Positions 10,776 to 21,288 of a stretch of 64,000 bases of DNA are shown one piece after another (the first letter of the stretch is position 1; every line of letters starts with the position of its first letter). Source of the DNA: Aestuariibacter sp. GS-14 (GTDB lineage: Bacteria > Pseudomonadota > Gammaproteobacteria > Enterobacterales > Alteromonadaceae). The translations under genes were made by a program, and so were the position numbers. The notes under the pieces are model-generated. The model had not been told where the DNA came from and did no database searches. It saw only the letters and a list, made by a program, of their open reading frames with translations. The stretch spans positions 1-64,000 of the forward strand of contig NZ_VHIP01000014.1 in assembly GCF_006494365.1 (NCBI RefSeq). The letters run 5' to 3'.

Positions 10776-11743
10776 CTGTTTCTGTCTACCGCAATATGTG
10801 CCAGGGCAATTAATGCCTGCTTATAATCGCTTTCGGGGATTGCCGATAGCGCAGTAATGGCTTTGTCGGCTTCTTCATTTGCTTTCTGACGAGTGTAATC
10901 TAGCGCACCGGTTGATTTCATTACTGCCAGTATACGGTTTAAATGCGGTAAACCGTTGGCTTCTTCAATCGCTTCGCGGATCAGTGCCGCATCGTCTTCA
11001 TTCGCGTGCCACATTGCATACAACAGTGGCAAGGTAGGCTTACCTTCGGCTAAATCGTCCCCGGCATTTTTACCCATGGCTTCGGCATCAGACTCATAAT
11101 CCAGCAGGTCATCTGCCAACTGGAATGCCGTACCCAAATGTTTGCCGTAATCCTGCATGGCTCGCTCGATGGTGTCTGGCTGACCTGTGATCACGGCGGC
11201 CAACTGCGTGGCCGCTTCGAACAGGCGTGCTGTTTTGCCGTAAATGACGTCGAAATAACTGGCTTCCGTCGTGTTGGGGTCGTTGCAATTCATTAATTGC
11301 TGCACTTCGCCCTGGGCAATACGGTTGGTAGAATCCGACAGAATTTCCATTACCCGCATACTGTTCAGGCTTACCATCATTTGGAATGAGCGTGTGTACA
11401 GGAAGTCGCCAACCAGCACGCTGGCCTGATTACCAAATAGCGCGTTGGCGGTTTCTCTGCCGCGGCGCATGGTAGATTCGTCAACCACATCATCGTGTAA
11501 TAGCGTAGCAGTGTGAATAAATTCAACGATAGCGGCAAGGGTATGATGCTGTTGAGACTGTATGTTGAGCGCGCGGGCTGCCAGCACGGTAAGCAGGGGC
11601 CTTAATCGTTTGCCGCCACTGTTCACAATGTAAAAGCCCAGTTGATTAATAAGGGCAACGTCTGAGTCAACCTGTTGCTGAATCAGTTTGTTGACTGCCT
11701 GCATATCAGATTCTGCAAGCGCCTTGATTTGCTCTGTATTCAT
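10772..11743 (-). CDS. ispB: Octaprenyl diphosphate synthase IspB
   Basis: 323 residues, identical in length to E. coli IspB, which builds the C40 side chain of ubiquinone and menaquinone from FPP and IPP. The first aspartate-rich motif is LHDDVVDESTMRRGRETAN (about residue 84), the second QLADDLLDYESD (about residue 211); GGKRLRPLL binds IPP. The frame is open 11 codons further upstream, but MNTEQIK aligns with the E. coli start, so 11743 is chosen despite a weak ribosome-binding site. It is divergent from rplU, the conserved arrangement in gammaproteobacteria. A TACAAT box on the minus strand (11787-11792) may be its -10 element. Confidence 0.95.
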   Translation of the reverse strand: MNTEQIKALAESDMQAVNKLIQQQVDSDVALINQLGFYIVNSGGKRLRPLLTVLAARALNIQSQQHHTLAAIVEFIHTATLLHDDVVDESTMRRGRETANALFGNQASVLVGDFLYTRSFQMMVSLNSMRVMEILSDSTNRIAQGEVQQLMNCNDPNTTEASYFDVIYGKTARLFEAATQLAAVITGQPDTIERAMQDYGKHLGTAFQLADDLLDYESDAEAMGKNAGDDLAEGKPTLPLLYAMWHANEDDAALIREAIEEANGLPHLNRILAVMKSTGALDYTRQKANEEADKAITALSAIPESDYKQALIALAHIAVDRNS

Positions 11744-12215
11744 AATGGTAAGTAGCCGTCCGGGACTCATCCTCAACTGGCAGCAGATTGTACATAAATA
11801 AACGCTCGTATCCAGTGAATAACAGGAATAATGCGCTTACTGGTGCGAATAATACTGTAAAACGGATCACTTACCCCTTTTAAATCTCCCTCTTAAACGG
11901 CGTTGAGGTCATATTATCGGTCAGTGGTTATGTGCAAGCATTCAACCTGTCTGAAAGCAATTAAAAATGTTCGCATTGATACTTACAAATTTGCTGGTTA
12001 GCTTGTTGAAATCCTGTATTATTCGCAATTTGAATGGCTCGGAATAAACGTGTCTCATCATTAAAATCAACGGTTTCGAAACCTTTAAAACATTTAGCTC
12101 GAAAAATAATCTTTTTTTCGCATTTGTGGGGTTGAGATCGTTTGGTGATTCACGTACAATTCGCGCCCTGTTTTAGAAATGATGAAGCGCACATTGGCGC
12201 AGAGCGGAGAAAGTT
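11744..12215. other. Divergent ispB/rplU regulatory region
   Basis: About 470 bases, A+T-rich, with no gene seen. It holds the rplU promoter (12132-12160) and a possible ispB -10 box at 11787-11792. No recognisable ribosomal-protein leader structure was found by eye in the roughly 45-base rplU leader. Confidence 0.6.
12132..12160 (+). promoter_or_regulatory. Sigma-70 promoter for rplU-rpmA
   Basis: TTGAGA (12132-12137) and TACAAT (12155-12160) are separated by exactly 17 bases, a near-consensus promoter. Transcription would start near 12167, about 49 bases before rplU. Confidence 0.7.
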
Positions 12216-12527
12216 ATGTACGCGGTTTTCCAAAGTGGTGGTAAACAACACCGTGTGGCCGAAGGTCAGACCGTTCGTCTAGAGAAGATCGAAGTTGCTG
12301 CAGGTGAAACTGTAGAATTTGACAACGTATTAATGGTTAGCAATGGTGATGACGTTAAAATCGGCACCCCATATGTAGCCGGTGGTAAAGTGACTGCTGA
12401 AGTGGTTACACACGGTCGTGGCGATAAAGTAAAAATCGTTAAGTTCCGTCGTCGTAAGCACTCGCGCAAGCAAGCGGGTCACCGTCAGTGGTTCACTGAA
12501 GTGAAAATCACTGGTATTAACGCATAA
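12216..12527 (+). CDS. rplU: Large ribosomal subunit protein L21
   Basis: 103 residues, the same length as E. coli L21 (bL21), which binds 23S rRNA and contacts L20. The opening [14 protein letters not shown] and the closing basic stretch [18 protein letters not shown] are diagnostic. It is first in the rplU-rpmA operon with a clear sigma-70 promoter upstream and a GGAGAAAG ribosome-binding site. rpmA follows after 15 bases. Confidence 0.98.
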   Translation: MYAVFQSGGKQHRVAEGQTVRLEKIEVAAGETVEFDNVLMVSNGDDVKIGTPYVAGGKVTAEVVTHGRGDKVKIVKFRRRKHSRKQAGHRQWFTEVKITGINA

Positions 12528-12542
12528 TAGGAGCATAGACAC

Positions 12543-12800
12543 ATGGCACACAAAAAGGCTGGTGGTAGTACCAAAAACGGTCGTGATTCAGAAAGCAAAC
12601 GCTTAGGTGTTAAGCGTTTCGGTGGTGAGTCTGTGTTAGCTGGCAACATTATTGTTAGACAACGCGGTACCAAATTCCACGCTGGTAACAACATGGGTAT
12701 TGGTAAAGACCACACCCTGTTTGCTCTTGCTGACGGCAAAGTTAAGTTCGAAGTAAAAGGACCTAACAACCGTAAGTTCGTGAGCATTGTTGCTGAATAA
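12543..12800 (+). CDS. rpmA: Large ribosomal subunit protein L27
   Basis: 85 residues (bL27), whose N-terminal tail reaches the peptidyl-transferase centre. The start [16 protein letters not shown] and [20 protein letters not shown] are the family hallmark. There is no Firmicutes-type cleavable leader. AGGAG precedes the ATG. It ends the rplU operon, followed by a strong terminator. Confidence 0.98.
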   Translation: MAHKKAGGSTKNGRDSESKRLGVKRFGGESVLAGNIIVRQRGTKFHAGNNMGIGKDHTLFALADGKVKFEVKGPNNRKFVSIVAE

Positions 12801-12820
12801 GCGCAATCGTTGATCGATTT

Positions 12821-12848
12821 AAAAAACCCCGCGCTTGCGGGGTTTTTT
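12821..12848 (+). terminator. rplU-rpmA terminator
   Basis: AAAAAACCCCGC pairs with GCGGGGTTTTTT around a short GCTT loop: a strong intrinsic terminator 20 bases past rpmA, functional in both directions. Confidence 0.92.
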
Positions 12849-12929
12849 GTTGTAAGTCTCAGTATTTTGGTGAGATCTGGCCTGGATAGGCGCCATTTAG
12901 TCCTATCGTGTAAAATGCAGTACAATTAA

Positions 12930-14120
<1,191 letters not shown>

Positions 14121-14135
14121 AGGTAAGGGCGGGGT

Positions 14136-14642
14136 ATGGCAGAGGTAAAAATAGCAATGATTGCGGCTATGGCGAATGATCGGGTGATTGGTGCCGATAA
14201 CGCTATGCCATGGCATCTGCCAGCAGATCTGGCCCATTTTAAACGCGTTACACTGGGCAAGCCTGTCATCATGGGGCGTAAAACCTATGAGTCAATTGGC
14301 AGAGCGCTTCCCGGGCGTTTGAACATTGTGATCACCCGAGATAGCGGCTACGCATTGACCGACGCAACGGTAGTAACCAGTCCTGACGCCGCTCTGGCGC
14401 TTGCATCTGAACAGGACACTCAGGAAGTGATGATTATTGGTGGTGGCAATATTTACCAGCAATTTTTATCAATGGCTGACACCTTGTACCTTACCTTTAT
14501 TGATTTGGATGTGGCTGGCGATACCCGCTTTCCCGATTATCACGAAAGTGGTGAATGGGCATTGGCAGACGAGCAGAGCATGCAGCCTGACGAAAAGAAC
14601 CCCTATTCGTACCGCTTTGTAAAATTAGTCCGATTGAAGTAA
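14136..14642 (+). CDS. folA: Dihydrofolate reductase
   Basis: 168 residues (E. coli FolA: 159). It reduces dihydrofolate to tetrahydrofolate with NADPH, replenishing the folate oxidised by thymidylate synthase (thyA at 42.0 kb). Visible signatures: MIAAMANDRVIGADNAMPWHLPADLAHFK with the catalytic acid, the NADPH-binding MGRKTYESIGRALPGR, and MIIGGGNIYQQFL. A good GGCGGGG-type ribosome-binding site precedes ATG. It lies 15 bases after obgE, so it may be cotranscribed with it. Confidence 0.96.
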   Translation: MAEVKIAMIAAMANDRVIGADNAMPWHLPADLAHFKRVTLGKPVIMGRKTYESIGRALPGRLNIVITRDSGYALTDATVVTSPDAALALASEQDTQEVMIIGGGNIYQQFLSMADTLYLTFIDLDVAGDTRFPDYHESGEWALADEQSMQPDEKNPYSYRFVKLVRLK

Positions 14643-14680
14643 CGTTACTCTGCCGTATTCCTCTTTGTTCTCTACACGAT

Positions 14681-14701
14681 TGCGTAACACCTGGTTACGC
14701 A
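14681..14701. terminator. Stem-loop between convergent folA and kinase gene
   Basis: A perfect 8-bp stem, TGCGTAAC with GTTACGCA, around a 5-base loop. It has no clear T-run, so it is a weak or rho-assisted terminator at best. It overlaps the last codons of the kinase gene. Confidence 0.4.
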
Positions 14702-15966
14702 GTGTATTCTGAAATGGGGATCTCAATAATAAATCGCGCGCCATCCGTGTAAGTCGGATCAAAGTACAAGTCACCCTGTAACTTGTTTTGCGCTAATTCT
14801 TTGGCTATCGACATACCCAGTCCGCTGCCGTCCTCGCCCCGACGTGTGGTAAAGAACTGTTGGAAAATCAATGGCTGATGGGCTTTAGGAATGCCAACAC
14901 CGTTGTCGCTATAGATCACCTTGAGGACGCTTCGCTCGCTGTCATAGTCACTCGACACACTGACAACCGGTGACTCAATCCCCTGAAAAGCGTGCTTTAC
15001 AGAATTAAAAAACAAATTGGTCATGATTTGCGACAATGCACCCGGCACATTCTCGGTGATGGCTGCTTGAGGCAGCGCTAGACGTAGTTTGATCCCATGG
15101 CGTTTTAATTCTGGCCCTAGACTGGTGGCAAGCCCTTTGATCCGTTCTGATATATTAAATTTGATCGTATCCTGCGCAGCCTGGTCAACGGCCGTTTTCT
15201 TAAACCCGTTTACCAGTTCAACAGCCCGGTGAATGTTAAAATCCAGTAAGGTACAGACCTCGGCACAGCTTGCCATAAAGTCCTTGAACGATGTTTCCGT
15301 GAGTGTGCCACTAATAAATTGATCGTTGAGAGCGTTTACCTCGTCAGTCAGGTGCGACAAGCCGGTAACGGCAACACCCAACGGGGTATTTATCTCGTGT
15401 GTTACCGATGCAACAATGCCGCCTAGCATGGCCAGTTGCTCGGTTTTAACAACCTGTTGCTTCATATCCTTAAGTAATTTGAGGTAATCTTGATTTTGAC
15501 GTGCAATCGCGCAATGTAAGAACACACGCGCCAGCTTTTGCAAGGGCAGCAGATCAAAGTTATTCGGCAGTCCAGGTTCGCAAACCAGTAAACACAGGAT
15601 GTCAGCATTGTGATCAGAAACCAGTGTAGCGCTGCCTTTTGTTTTAAACAGCAGATGATTCTGTAACACTTCACCATTGGGTAAATCACTGTTTCGGCCA
15701 ACATGGGTTAGCGACTGGTCGCGCACTAATTGAGCAAACTCCGGTGCTAATGACAATGGCAGCAGGGTATCGCGATAACAATTCTCGTTGGTATCTCGAT
15801 AAACGGGTTGTAAAGAGGCGTCTAAGCGACCAAGCCACATACCAAAAGCCGTTGTGCCCGCAGCATCGGTAATTATGTCGGCAATGATTTTTGCACAGTG
15901 GGCTGTTTCTCCCATTTTAACTTCAGGGCTGAGCGCCAACTCTACAATACGGGATTGAACATCCAT
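14695..15966 (-). CDS. Soluble sensor histidine kinase with GAF-like input
   Basis: 423 residues without membrane segments. Residues 1-150 look like a degenerate GAF-type sensor. The H-box is MLGGIVASVTHEINTPLG (His near residue 190), followed by a dimerisation helix pair and an ATPase domain with N-box NLFFNSVKHAF, G1 DNGVGIP, and FFTTRRGEDGSGLGMSIA. The start is ATG at 15966, which overlaps the stop of the upstream response-regulator gene as TAATG with GGAGAAGA before it, so translation is coupled. It is the last gene of a three-gene operon (kinase, receiver/HD-GYP, kinase) and probably phosphorylates the middle protein. The ligand is unknown. Confidence 0.85.
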   Translation of the reverse strand: MDVQSRIVELALSPEVKMGETAHCAKIIADIITDAAGTTAFGMWLGRLDASLQPVYRDTNENCYRDTLLPLSLAPEFAQLVRDQSLTHVGRNSDLPNGEVLQNHLLFKTKGSATLVSDHNADILCLLVCEPGLPNNFDLLPLQKLARVFLHCAIARQNQDYLKLLKDMKQQVVKTEQLAMLGGIVASVTHEINTPLGVAVTGLSHLTDEVNALNDQFISGTLTETSFKDFMASCAEVCTLLDFNIHRAVELVNGFKKTAVDQAAQDTIKFNISERIKGLATSLGPELKRHGIKLRLALPQAAITENVPGALSQIMTNLFFNSVKHAFQGIESPVVSVSSDYDSERSVLKVIYSDNGVGIPKAHQPLIFQQFFTTRRGEDGSGLGMSIAKELAQNKLQGDLYFDPTYTDGARFIIEIPISEYTA

Positions 15967-17516
15967 TATTCTTCTCCTGCGTCGGGGAATGCCTCTCTGA
16001 TTTGCCAAAATTCATCGAAGTTATTGAGCAGAATATCAACCAGCCGAGGTTCAAAGTGCTTCCCACGCTCCTCGATTAATATTGCTTTAATCCTGTCAGT
16101 GGTCCAGGGCTCCTTATAGCATCGGCGAGAACCCAGGGCATCAAACACGTCAGCCAGTGCAGTGATGCGACCTGCGAGCGGTATAGCTTCACCTGCCAGA
16201 CGATTAGGGTAGCCTTGTCCATCCCATCGCTCGTGGTGGGTACGACATATCTCCGCCGCAATTTTAAGGATGGGCTTTTTCGAATTACGCAATATTTCGT
16301 AGCCGATTTGTGCGTGGGTTTTCATTTGTTCCCATTCTTCCGGTTCCAATTTTCCCGGCTTGTGTAAAATGCCGTCCGGAATGGCTACTTTTCCCAAATC
16401 ATGAAGCGGCGCACCGCGTTTAATCAGCAGTGATTCGTGTTCGTTTAATCCATAGAGGGAGGCGAGTTTATAGCTGATAAGCGACACGCGCTTAACGTGA
16501 GCACCCGTTTCCTTACTACGCATTTCCACTGCGTCACCCAGTAAATAAACCAGCTCGCGCTGTGTTTCTATTACGTCTTCACTCATCAGCAGATTGTCGT
16601 AAGCCAGCGCAACATTGATACAGTAAATCTCTAAAAACTCTTGCTGGCTGCTGGATAGCTCCCCTTGAGTGTCTATATACAGCAGGTTCTCGTTACCTTT
16701 GTCGGTTTGTAGATAAAAGATAAAACCGTCTTCAGAATGAAATGAACGCTTTAGCGTCAGCGCTTTTATAAATTTTGCTTGTACCTTTTCCGGTAAATCC
16801 GATAACGCTGCGATCTCCGGGTCGATAGAAAGTTGGCCGGTAGAAGCCAGAATACGGCCATTGCTTCTGATAGCATCGGAATTTGATCCGGTTGACCAAT
16901 AAATCGCACTGGAGTCGATTTGCAAAATATTCATAATTTCTTTCAATACGGCAGTTGCAAACGCGTTCAATGAATTTGAACGAAGCATGTTACCGGTACT
17001 TTCAATAACCTGACGCAGTCCTTTGCGATGTGATTCAATTGTACTGATGTCCCGGTATGAGCGCAGACCGCTATACATAAGGGTTTTAAGCTTTTGACTG
17101 GTGAGTTCAGTCTTTTCCTTGTAGTCGTTAATATCGTACTTTTCGATCACCTCGTGTTCTGGGGCCTGACCCGGTTGCCCGGTTCGCAGTACTAACCGAC
17201 ACATAGTATTGTTTAGCTCTTTGCGAACCCAATGTACCAGATCCAGACCCGCATGGTCGTTTTCCATCACCACGTCTACCAAAGCCAGTGCAATATCCGG
17301 GTTTTGTAAGAACACGTCTTTTGCTTCTTCCGCTGAGTAAGCATGAAGGTACCGAATAAGTTTTCCTTCAAAGCGAAACCGTTTAAGGGTGAGTTCTGTT
17401 ACCCGGTGTATTTCGGCTTCATCGTCAATAATGAGAACGGTATACTCCGGCTTTTCTTCCGGTTGCTCTACGGTGTTCTGACTGGTGCTTGCCTGATTGG
17501 CAAATAAGGGGTTCAT
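15966..17516 (-). CDS. Response regulator with DUF3369 and HD-GYP domain
   Basis: 516 residues in three parts. The receiver (about residues 27-150) has LIIDDEAEIH acidic residues and the phospho-acceptor Asp in ALALVDVVMEND, with a KEKTEL segment at the end. A middle DUF3369/GAF-like region follows (residues 170-315). The HD-GYP domain (residues 325-505) keeps LHDLGKVAIPDGILHKPG and HHERWDGQGYP, so it should be an active cyclic di-GMP phosphodiesterase. Coupled by 3 bases to the upstream kinase and by a TAATG overlap to the downstream kinase, it is the obvious shared phosphorylation target. Output would be lower cyclic di-GMP, affecting adhesion or motility. Confidence 0.88.
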   Translation of the reverse strand: MNPLFANQASTSQNTVEQPEEKPEYTVLIIDDEAEIHRVTELTLKRFRFEGKLIRYLHAYSAEEAKDVFLQNPDIALALVDVVMENDHAGLDLVHWVRKELNNTMCRLVLRTGQPGQAPEHEVIEKYDINDYKEKTELTSQKLKTLMYSGLRSYRDISTIESHRKGLRQVIESTGNMLRSNSLNAFATAVLKEIMNILQIDSSAIYWSTGSNSDAIRSNGRILASTGQLSIDPEIAALSDLPEKVQAKFIKALTLKRSFHSEDGFIFYLQTDKGNENLLYIDTQGELSSSQQEFLEIYCINVALAYDNLLMSEDVIETQRELVYLLGDAVEMRSKETGAHVKRVSLISYKLASLYGLNEHESLLIKRGAPLHDLGKVAIPDGILHKPGKLEPEEWEQMKTHAQIGYEILRNSKKPILKIAAEICRTHHERWDGQGYPNRLAGEAIPLAGRITALADVFDALGSRRCYKEPWTTDRIKAILIEERGKHFEPRLVDILLNNFDEFWQIREAFPDAGEE

Positions 17517-17519
17517 GAT

Positions 17520-19154
17520 TTACACACCTTCTTGTTTGTTTATATCGTGCAAAATAAACGAAATGCAAAACCCTTCCCCTGGTACGCTGTCGTAATGCAC
17601 ATCACTGTCGAGTTTACTTTTCACCAAATTATAGACTACGCTCAATCCCAGCCCTGCATTGCCTGCGCCGCGTTTGGTGGTAAAAAAAGGTTCAAAGACT
17701 TTCTTTAAGTCCCGTTCGTTAATACCTATTCCGTTGTCACAAAACATAAATTCATAGTCATTGCCAGAAGGTGTCAGGGTAAGAGTAATTTCACATTGTT
17801 CCTGATCAGGTTTGATGGCATGGATAAGTGTGTTAGATGTTAAGTACGATAGAATTTGTGTGATCACAGTGGGATAGGTTTTTACTATTGCCGATGAGGG
17901 GAGTTGTAGCGTAAACAGAATCTTACTGGTATCGGAATTGACCCGGTAATTAGCTACGTATTCAGTTATTACTGAGACAACATCTACTTCTTCGGTTTGG
18001 CTGGCGTCATCTGAATTCAGCACCGCAACCCGTTTAAAACTCGATACAAGTTTTGACGCTCGTTGCATATTATTTATCGATAGATCGATAATATCTTTGG
18101 CTGACACCAGAAAATCTTCGAATTTTTGTGAATCCAGCACACCCTTCTTAAAGTCTGCTTCCAGTTCTGCAAGCAGTTCTCTCATGTGGGAGGTACTGGT
18201 AATGCTAATCCCCAGTGGTGTATTAACCTCGTGGGAAATGCCGGCTACTAACCCGCCCATTGCGTTGATCTTTTCTGCCTCGATGATTTTTTCCTGAGCA
18301 AATCTGAGTTGTTCAATTGCCTCGGACTTTTCATTATGGAGATGCGAAATTCGAACAGAATAGGTGTGCAGGGAGTAAATAAAGAATGCAATTACGGCAG
18401 ACAGCAAGGGGATGATTAAATACCAGTATTGCTCGGGGCTGAACTGACGTCGAATAGTGATTTCCCAGCTGCGATCAAAAAAATCCAGTTCGGTAACATA
18501 GGCATCCAGCGATAACCTGTCTTTGCTGATATGGTCGTACAAGAGATAGGGTTTTCCATTGATGTACTCATTCAGTACAAAATCTTCTGCAATTTCATTG
18601 TCCAGGACCAGGCGGAACGCTTTCTCAAAGTCATACAAAAATAGCAGTATGCCCTCGCTGTCAGGCATGTTGTAAAAAACACCGATCAGGTTATGTCCAT
18701 ACTCATTGAATATAGGCGTAGTAAGGGCTTCGCCCACCGGCAACTGAGACAAGGTTTGTACGTTTGTTGCGTGGAATATTGCCTTTTCCAACGTGCTTTC
18801 ATCGATACCAGAAGACGTTTGGAAAAGAGGCGCTTTACGGGTAAATATTTCGTTGCCGAAATACGCTACACCGGCAAGTGGCTTAAAGTGTTCAAACAAA
18901 ACGGCGGTGTAATTATCAAACTCTTCTTTAGACACTGCGTTAGATGCAAGGTAGAAGCTCTCTATTGAACGAACCGGATAAGCCAGGTTTGAAAGTTCTT
19001 CCTGGGTAAGTAATACAAATTGTGTTACTGGCGTAACAAAATTCAGTTCTTTGTCTTGTTTTATCAGCGCACTGGCAATGTAAATTGCGCTAAAAATCAA
19101 GATGGCTGATGCCACTAATACGTATTTCAGTGATCTCATAAAACCGTTCAACAC
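17520..19154 (-). CDS. Membrane sensor histidine kinase with CHASE-type domain
   Basis: 544 residues. Membrane helix 1 spans about residues 10-31 and helix 2 about 242-264 (WYLIIPLLSAVIAFFIYS), enclosing a periplasmic region that resembles a CHASE domain (RSIESFYLASNAVSKEEFDNY). The cytoplasmic part has a coiled coil, H-box MGGLVAGISHEVNTPLG, and an ATPase domain with DNGIGI and FFTTKRGAGNAGLGLS. It is first in the operon. The start is uncertain: GTG at 19154 has AGCAGG nearby, while the ATG at 19139 gives the more typical MRSLKYVL. Both kinases carry the same uncommon HExNTPLG H-box, which suggests they arose by duplication and share a target. Confidence 0.85.
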   Translation of the reverse strand: MLNGFMRSLKYVLVASAILIFSAIYIASALIKQDKELNFVTPVTQFVLLTQEELSNLAYPVRSIESFYLASNAVSKEEFDNYTAVLFEHFKPLAGVAYFGNEIFTRKAPLFQTSSGIDESTLEKAIFHATNVQTLSQLPVGEALTTPIFNEYGHNLIGVFYNMPDSEGILLFLYDFEKAFRLVLDNEIAEDFVLNEYINGKPYLLYDHISKDRLSLDAYVTELDFFDRSWEITIRRQFSPEQYWYLIIPLLSAVIAFFIYSLHTYSVRISHLHNEKSEAIEQLRFAQEKIIEAEKINAMGGLVAGISHEVNTPLGISITSTSHMRELLAELEADFKKGVLDSQKFEDFLVSAKDIIDLSINNMQRASKLVSSFKRVAVLNSDDASQTEEVDVVSVITEYVANYRVNSDTSKILFTLQLPSSAIVKTYPTVITQILSYLTSNTLIHAIKPDQEQCEITLTLTPSGNDYEFMFCDNGIGINERDLKKVFEPFFTTKRGAGNAGLGLSVVYNLVKSKLDSDVHYDSVPGEGFCISFILHDINKQEGV

Positions 19155-19286
19155 AACCTGCTTACACTAACTTTAATACAAAAACAAAATATTGCGTCTT
19201 TTCCTCTAGATTACTGGTATCAGTGCAAGAAAAGCAGAATGTAATGGATTAAAAAGAAGAGAATTCAAGCAACAAATAACATGCTA

Positions 19287-19315
19287 TATTCGACACGGAA
19301 CAACCGTGTCGAATA
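19287..19315. terminator. 12-bp stem-loop downstream of rpoS
   Basis: TATTCGACACGG pairs perfectly with CCGTGTCGAATA around AACAA. It lies 20 bases past the rpoS stop. No T-run follows on the minus strand, so it may stabilise the rpoS 3' end or work with Rho rather than be a classical terminator. Confidence 0.5.
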
Positions 19316-19334
19316 CGCATCTGTTATCTATGAA

Positions 19335-20324
19335 CTAGTTGAATTTGTTGAACAAGCTTTCCAGATCAAGACCCTGGTGGCCTAACATGTCTCGCAATCT
19401 GCGCAGACCTTCAACCTGAATCTGTCTTACCCGTTCGCGGGTGAGCCCAATTTCGGCACCCACATCTTCCAGCGTTGAGGGTTCATAACCCATCAGTCCG
19501 AATCGACGAGCCAGAACTTCGCGCTGCTTGGAGCTTAGCTCCTGTAACCAGCCAACAACATTGTTTTTAATATTGTTGTCTTGTAACTGCTCTTCAGGAC
19601 TGGTGTCGTTGTCATCAGCCAGTATATCCAGCAGCGCTTTATCGTTTTCCCCACCTATTGGTGTATCAACCGAACTAATGCGTTCGTTCAGGCGCAACAT
19701 TTTACTGACTTCGTCAATCGGCTTGTCCAGGAATACGGCAATATCTTCAGCGGTCGGCTCATGATCCAGCTGTTGTGCCAGTTCACGCGCAGCGCGCAGG
19801 TAGACGTTAAGCTCTTTAACGACATGGATAGGTAAACGAATAGTGCGCGTCTGGTTCATGATCGCACGTTCGATTGTTTGGCGGATCCACCATGTAGCGT
19901 ATGTCGAGAATCTGAATCCTCTTTCAGGATCAAATTTTTCCACCGCCCGGATCAATCCCAGGTTACCTTCTTCAATCAGGTCCAATAATGCAAGGCCCCG
20001 ATTGTTGTAACGGCGTGCAATTTTCACTACCAGCCGAAGGTTACTTACAATCATTCGTTTTCGGGATGCTTCACAACCTTTTAGTGCTCTTCGGGCAAAA
20101 TGTACCTCTTCCTCAGCTGTTAGCAGAGGTGAAAAGCCAATTTCGCTCAAATAAAGCTGGGTTGCGTCTAAGTTTTTAGCAACTTCCTCTTGGTTAAACC
20201 AGGTATCAACCTGGTTGTCGTCGGTTTCTTCAGTGAACTCATCATCGGCTGTATCAGCCATATCGATGTTTTCAAGTTCGTCTTGGGGTGTAGCTTCGAT
20301 GACAGCGTTATTTTGTTGACCCAC
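19335..20324 (-). CDS. rpoS: Stationary-phase sigma factor RpoS
   Basis: 329 residues (E. coli: 330). Region 1.2/2 contains [21 protein letters not shown], region 2.3-2.4 [28 protein letters not shown], and region 4.2 [28 protein letters not shown]. It directs RNA polymerase to general-stress promoters. The start is GTG at 20324 with CAGGAG upstream. The leader between nlpD and rpoS is short (76 bases) and A+T-rich with an ATT-repeat tract; the main promoter is expected inside nlpD, as in enteric bacteria. It is the last gene of the surE-pcm-yqaA-nlpD-rpoS string. Confidence 0.97.
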   Translation of the reverse strand: MGQQNNAVIEATPQDELENIDMADTADDEFTEETDDNQVDTWFNQEEVAKNLDATQLYLSEIGFSPLLTAEEEVHFARRALKGCEASRKRMIVSNLRLVVKIARRYNNRGLALLDLIEEGNLGLIRAVEKFDPERGFRFSTYATWWIRQTIERAIMNQTRTIRLPIHVVKELNVYLRAARELAQQLDHEPTAEDIAVFLDKPIDEVSKMLRLNERISSVDTPIGGENDKALLDILADDNDTSPEEQLQDNNIKNNVVGWLQELSSKQREVLARRFGLMGYEPSTLEDVGAEIGLTRERVRQIQVEGLRRLRDMLGHQGLDLESLFNKFN

Positions 20325-20400
20325 AACTGTATCTCCTGCGTTATGTTACCTTTCGACGTTCTCCGGTTTCCTTAAATATTATTATTATTTATTGTTATTA

Positions 20401-21288
20401 TTATGGTTGTTTGGGCAGATACTTGAGAGGGTCTAGCGACTTTCCGCGGTATCTGATCTCAAAATGTAATTTGTTCGTTGTGGTGCCTGAGCTACCCACT
20501 TTACCAATCACTTGTCCGGCTTCTATCCAGTCTCTTTCGCTAACAGCAATACTCTCGTTGTGAGCGTAAGCACTTAAAAACGAGTCCGTGTGTTTTATTA
20601 TTATTAGATTTCCGTACCCGCGAAGCGCGTTACCAGCGTAAACCACTTTTCCCGCCGCGGCTGCAACCACATTGCTGCCTGGTGGTGCGTAAATGTCTAC
20701 GCCATTGACTCCGGCTTCCGCACCATTTTGTGACTGTTCAAACTTTCCTTTTGCAGGCCATTGCCACTGGCTGACCCGCTCTGGAAACTCGTTAACTAAC
20801 CGTTTGCTTTTTTTGATATTCGCTTGTGTTACAGGTTTGTTAACATTTGGTTCACAATCACAATACGCCTGGCTCTCTTTAGGGTCAATAGACATTTTTG
20901 TATTTTTTTTGCTGGTCGTACCAGTCGGTTTTTTGACATTAGACGAAGGTCTTAGGTTACTCGCGAGAGGTTGTAAATGCAGGGATTGGCCTGGATAAAT
21001 AACATAAGGTGAAGCGAGATTATTCCACTTAGCAATATCCTGATAATCGTTGCCGGTATACCAGGCAATGGCAAATAACGTGTCACCGGATTGCACTGTA
21101 TAGCTGGTTTGTTTTGGTGTATCAGGTAGTTCAGGCTGGCTGTTTAGTATCACTAAAGGTGCGGGGCGAGACGGACTACTGCAACCTGCAAGAGAGAGGG
21201 TCAGGCAACAGCAGGCTACCATGATCCGCCGAAGCGGGGTTAACGCAGGATAAGATAAGCGGCTACGGCTAGAATAATGACAGCCCAT
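20401..21288 (-). CDS. nlpD: LysM/LytM lipoprotein NlpD, catalytically degenerate
   Basis: 295 residues. A lipobox LSLAGC lies near residue 35, then a LysM domain (YTVQSGDTLFAIAW to VIYPGQSLHL), a linker, and a C-terminal LytM/M23 domain (GVDIYAPPGSNVVAAAAGKVVYAG). Two zinc ligands are missing: the first His is Asn in GVNGVDI, and the HxH motif reads KLHFE. So, as in E. coli NlpD, it should be an activator of an amidase (AmiC) in daughter-cell separation, not an enzyme. ATG at 21288 has GAGG 7 bases upstream and overlaps yqaA by 49 bases; a later Met at 21222 would lose the basic n-region. rpoS follows. Confidence 0.92.
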   Translation of the reverse strand: MGCHYSSRSRLSYPALTPLRRIMVACCCLTLSLAGCSSPSRPAPLVILNSQPELPDTPKQTSYTVQSGDTLFAIAWYTGNDYQDIAKWNNLASPYVIYPGQSLHLQPLASNLRPSSNVKKPTGTTSKKNTKMSIDPKESQAYCDCEPNVNKPVTQANIKKSKRLVNEFPERVSQWQWPAKGKFEQSQNGAEAGVNGVDIYAPPGSNVVAAAAGKVVYAGNALRGYGNLIIIKHTDSFLSAYAHNESIAVSERDWIEAGQVIGKVGSSGTTTNKLHFEIRYRGKSLDPLKYLPKQP

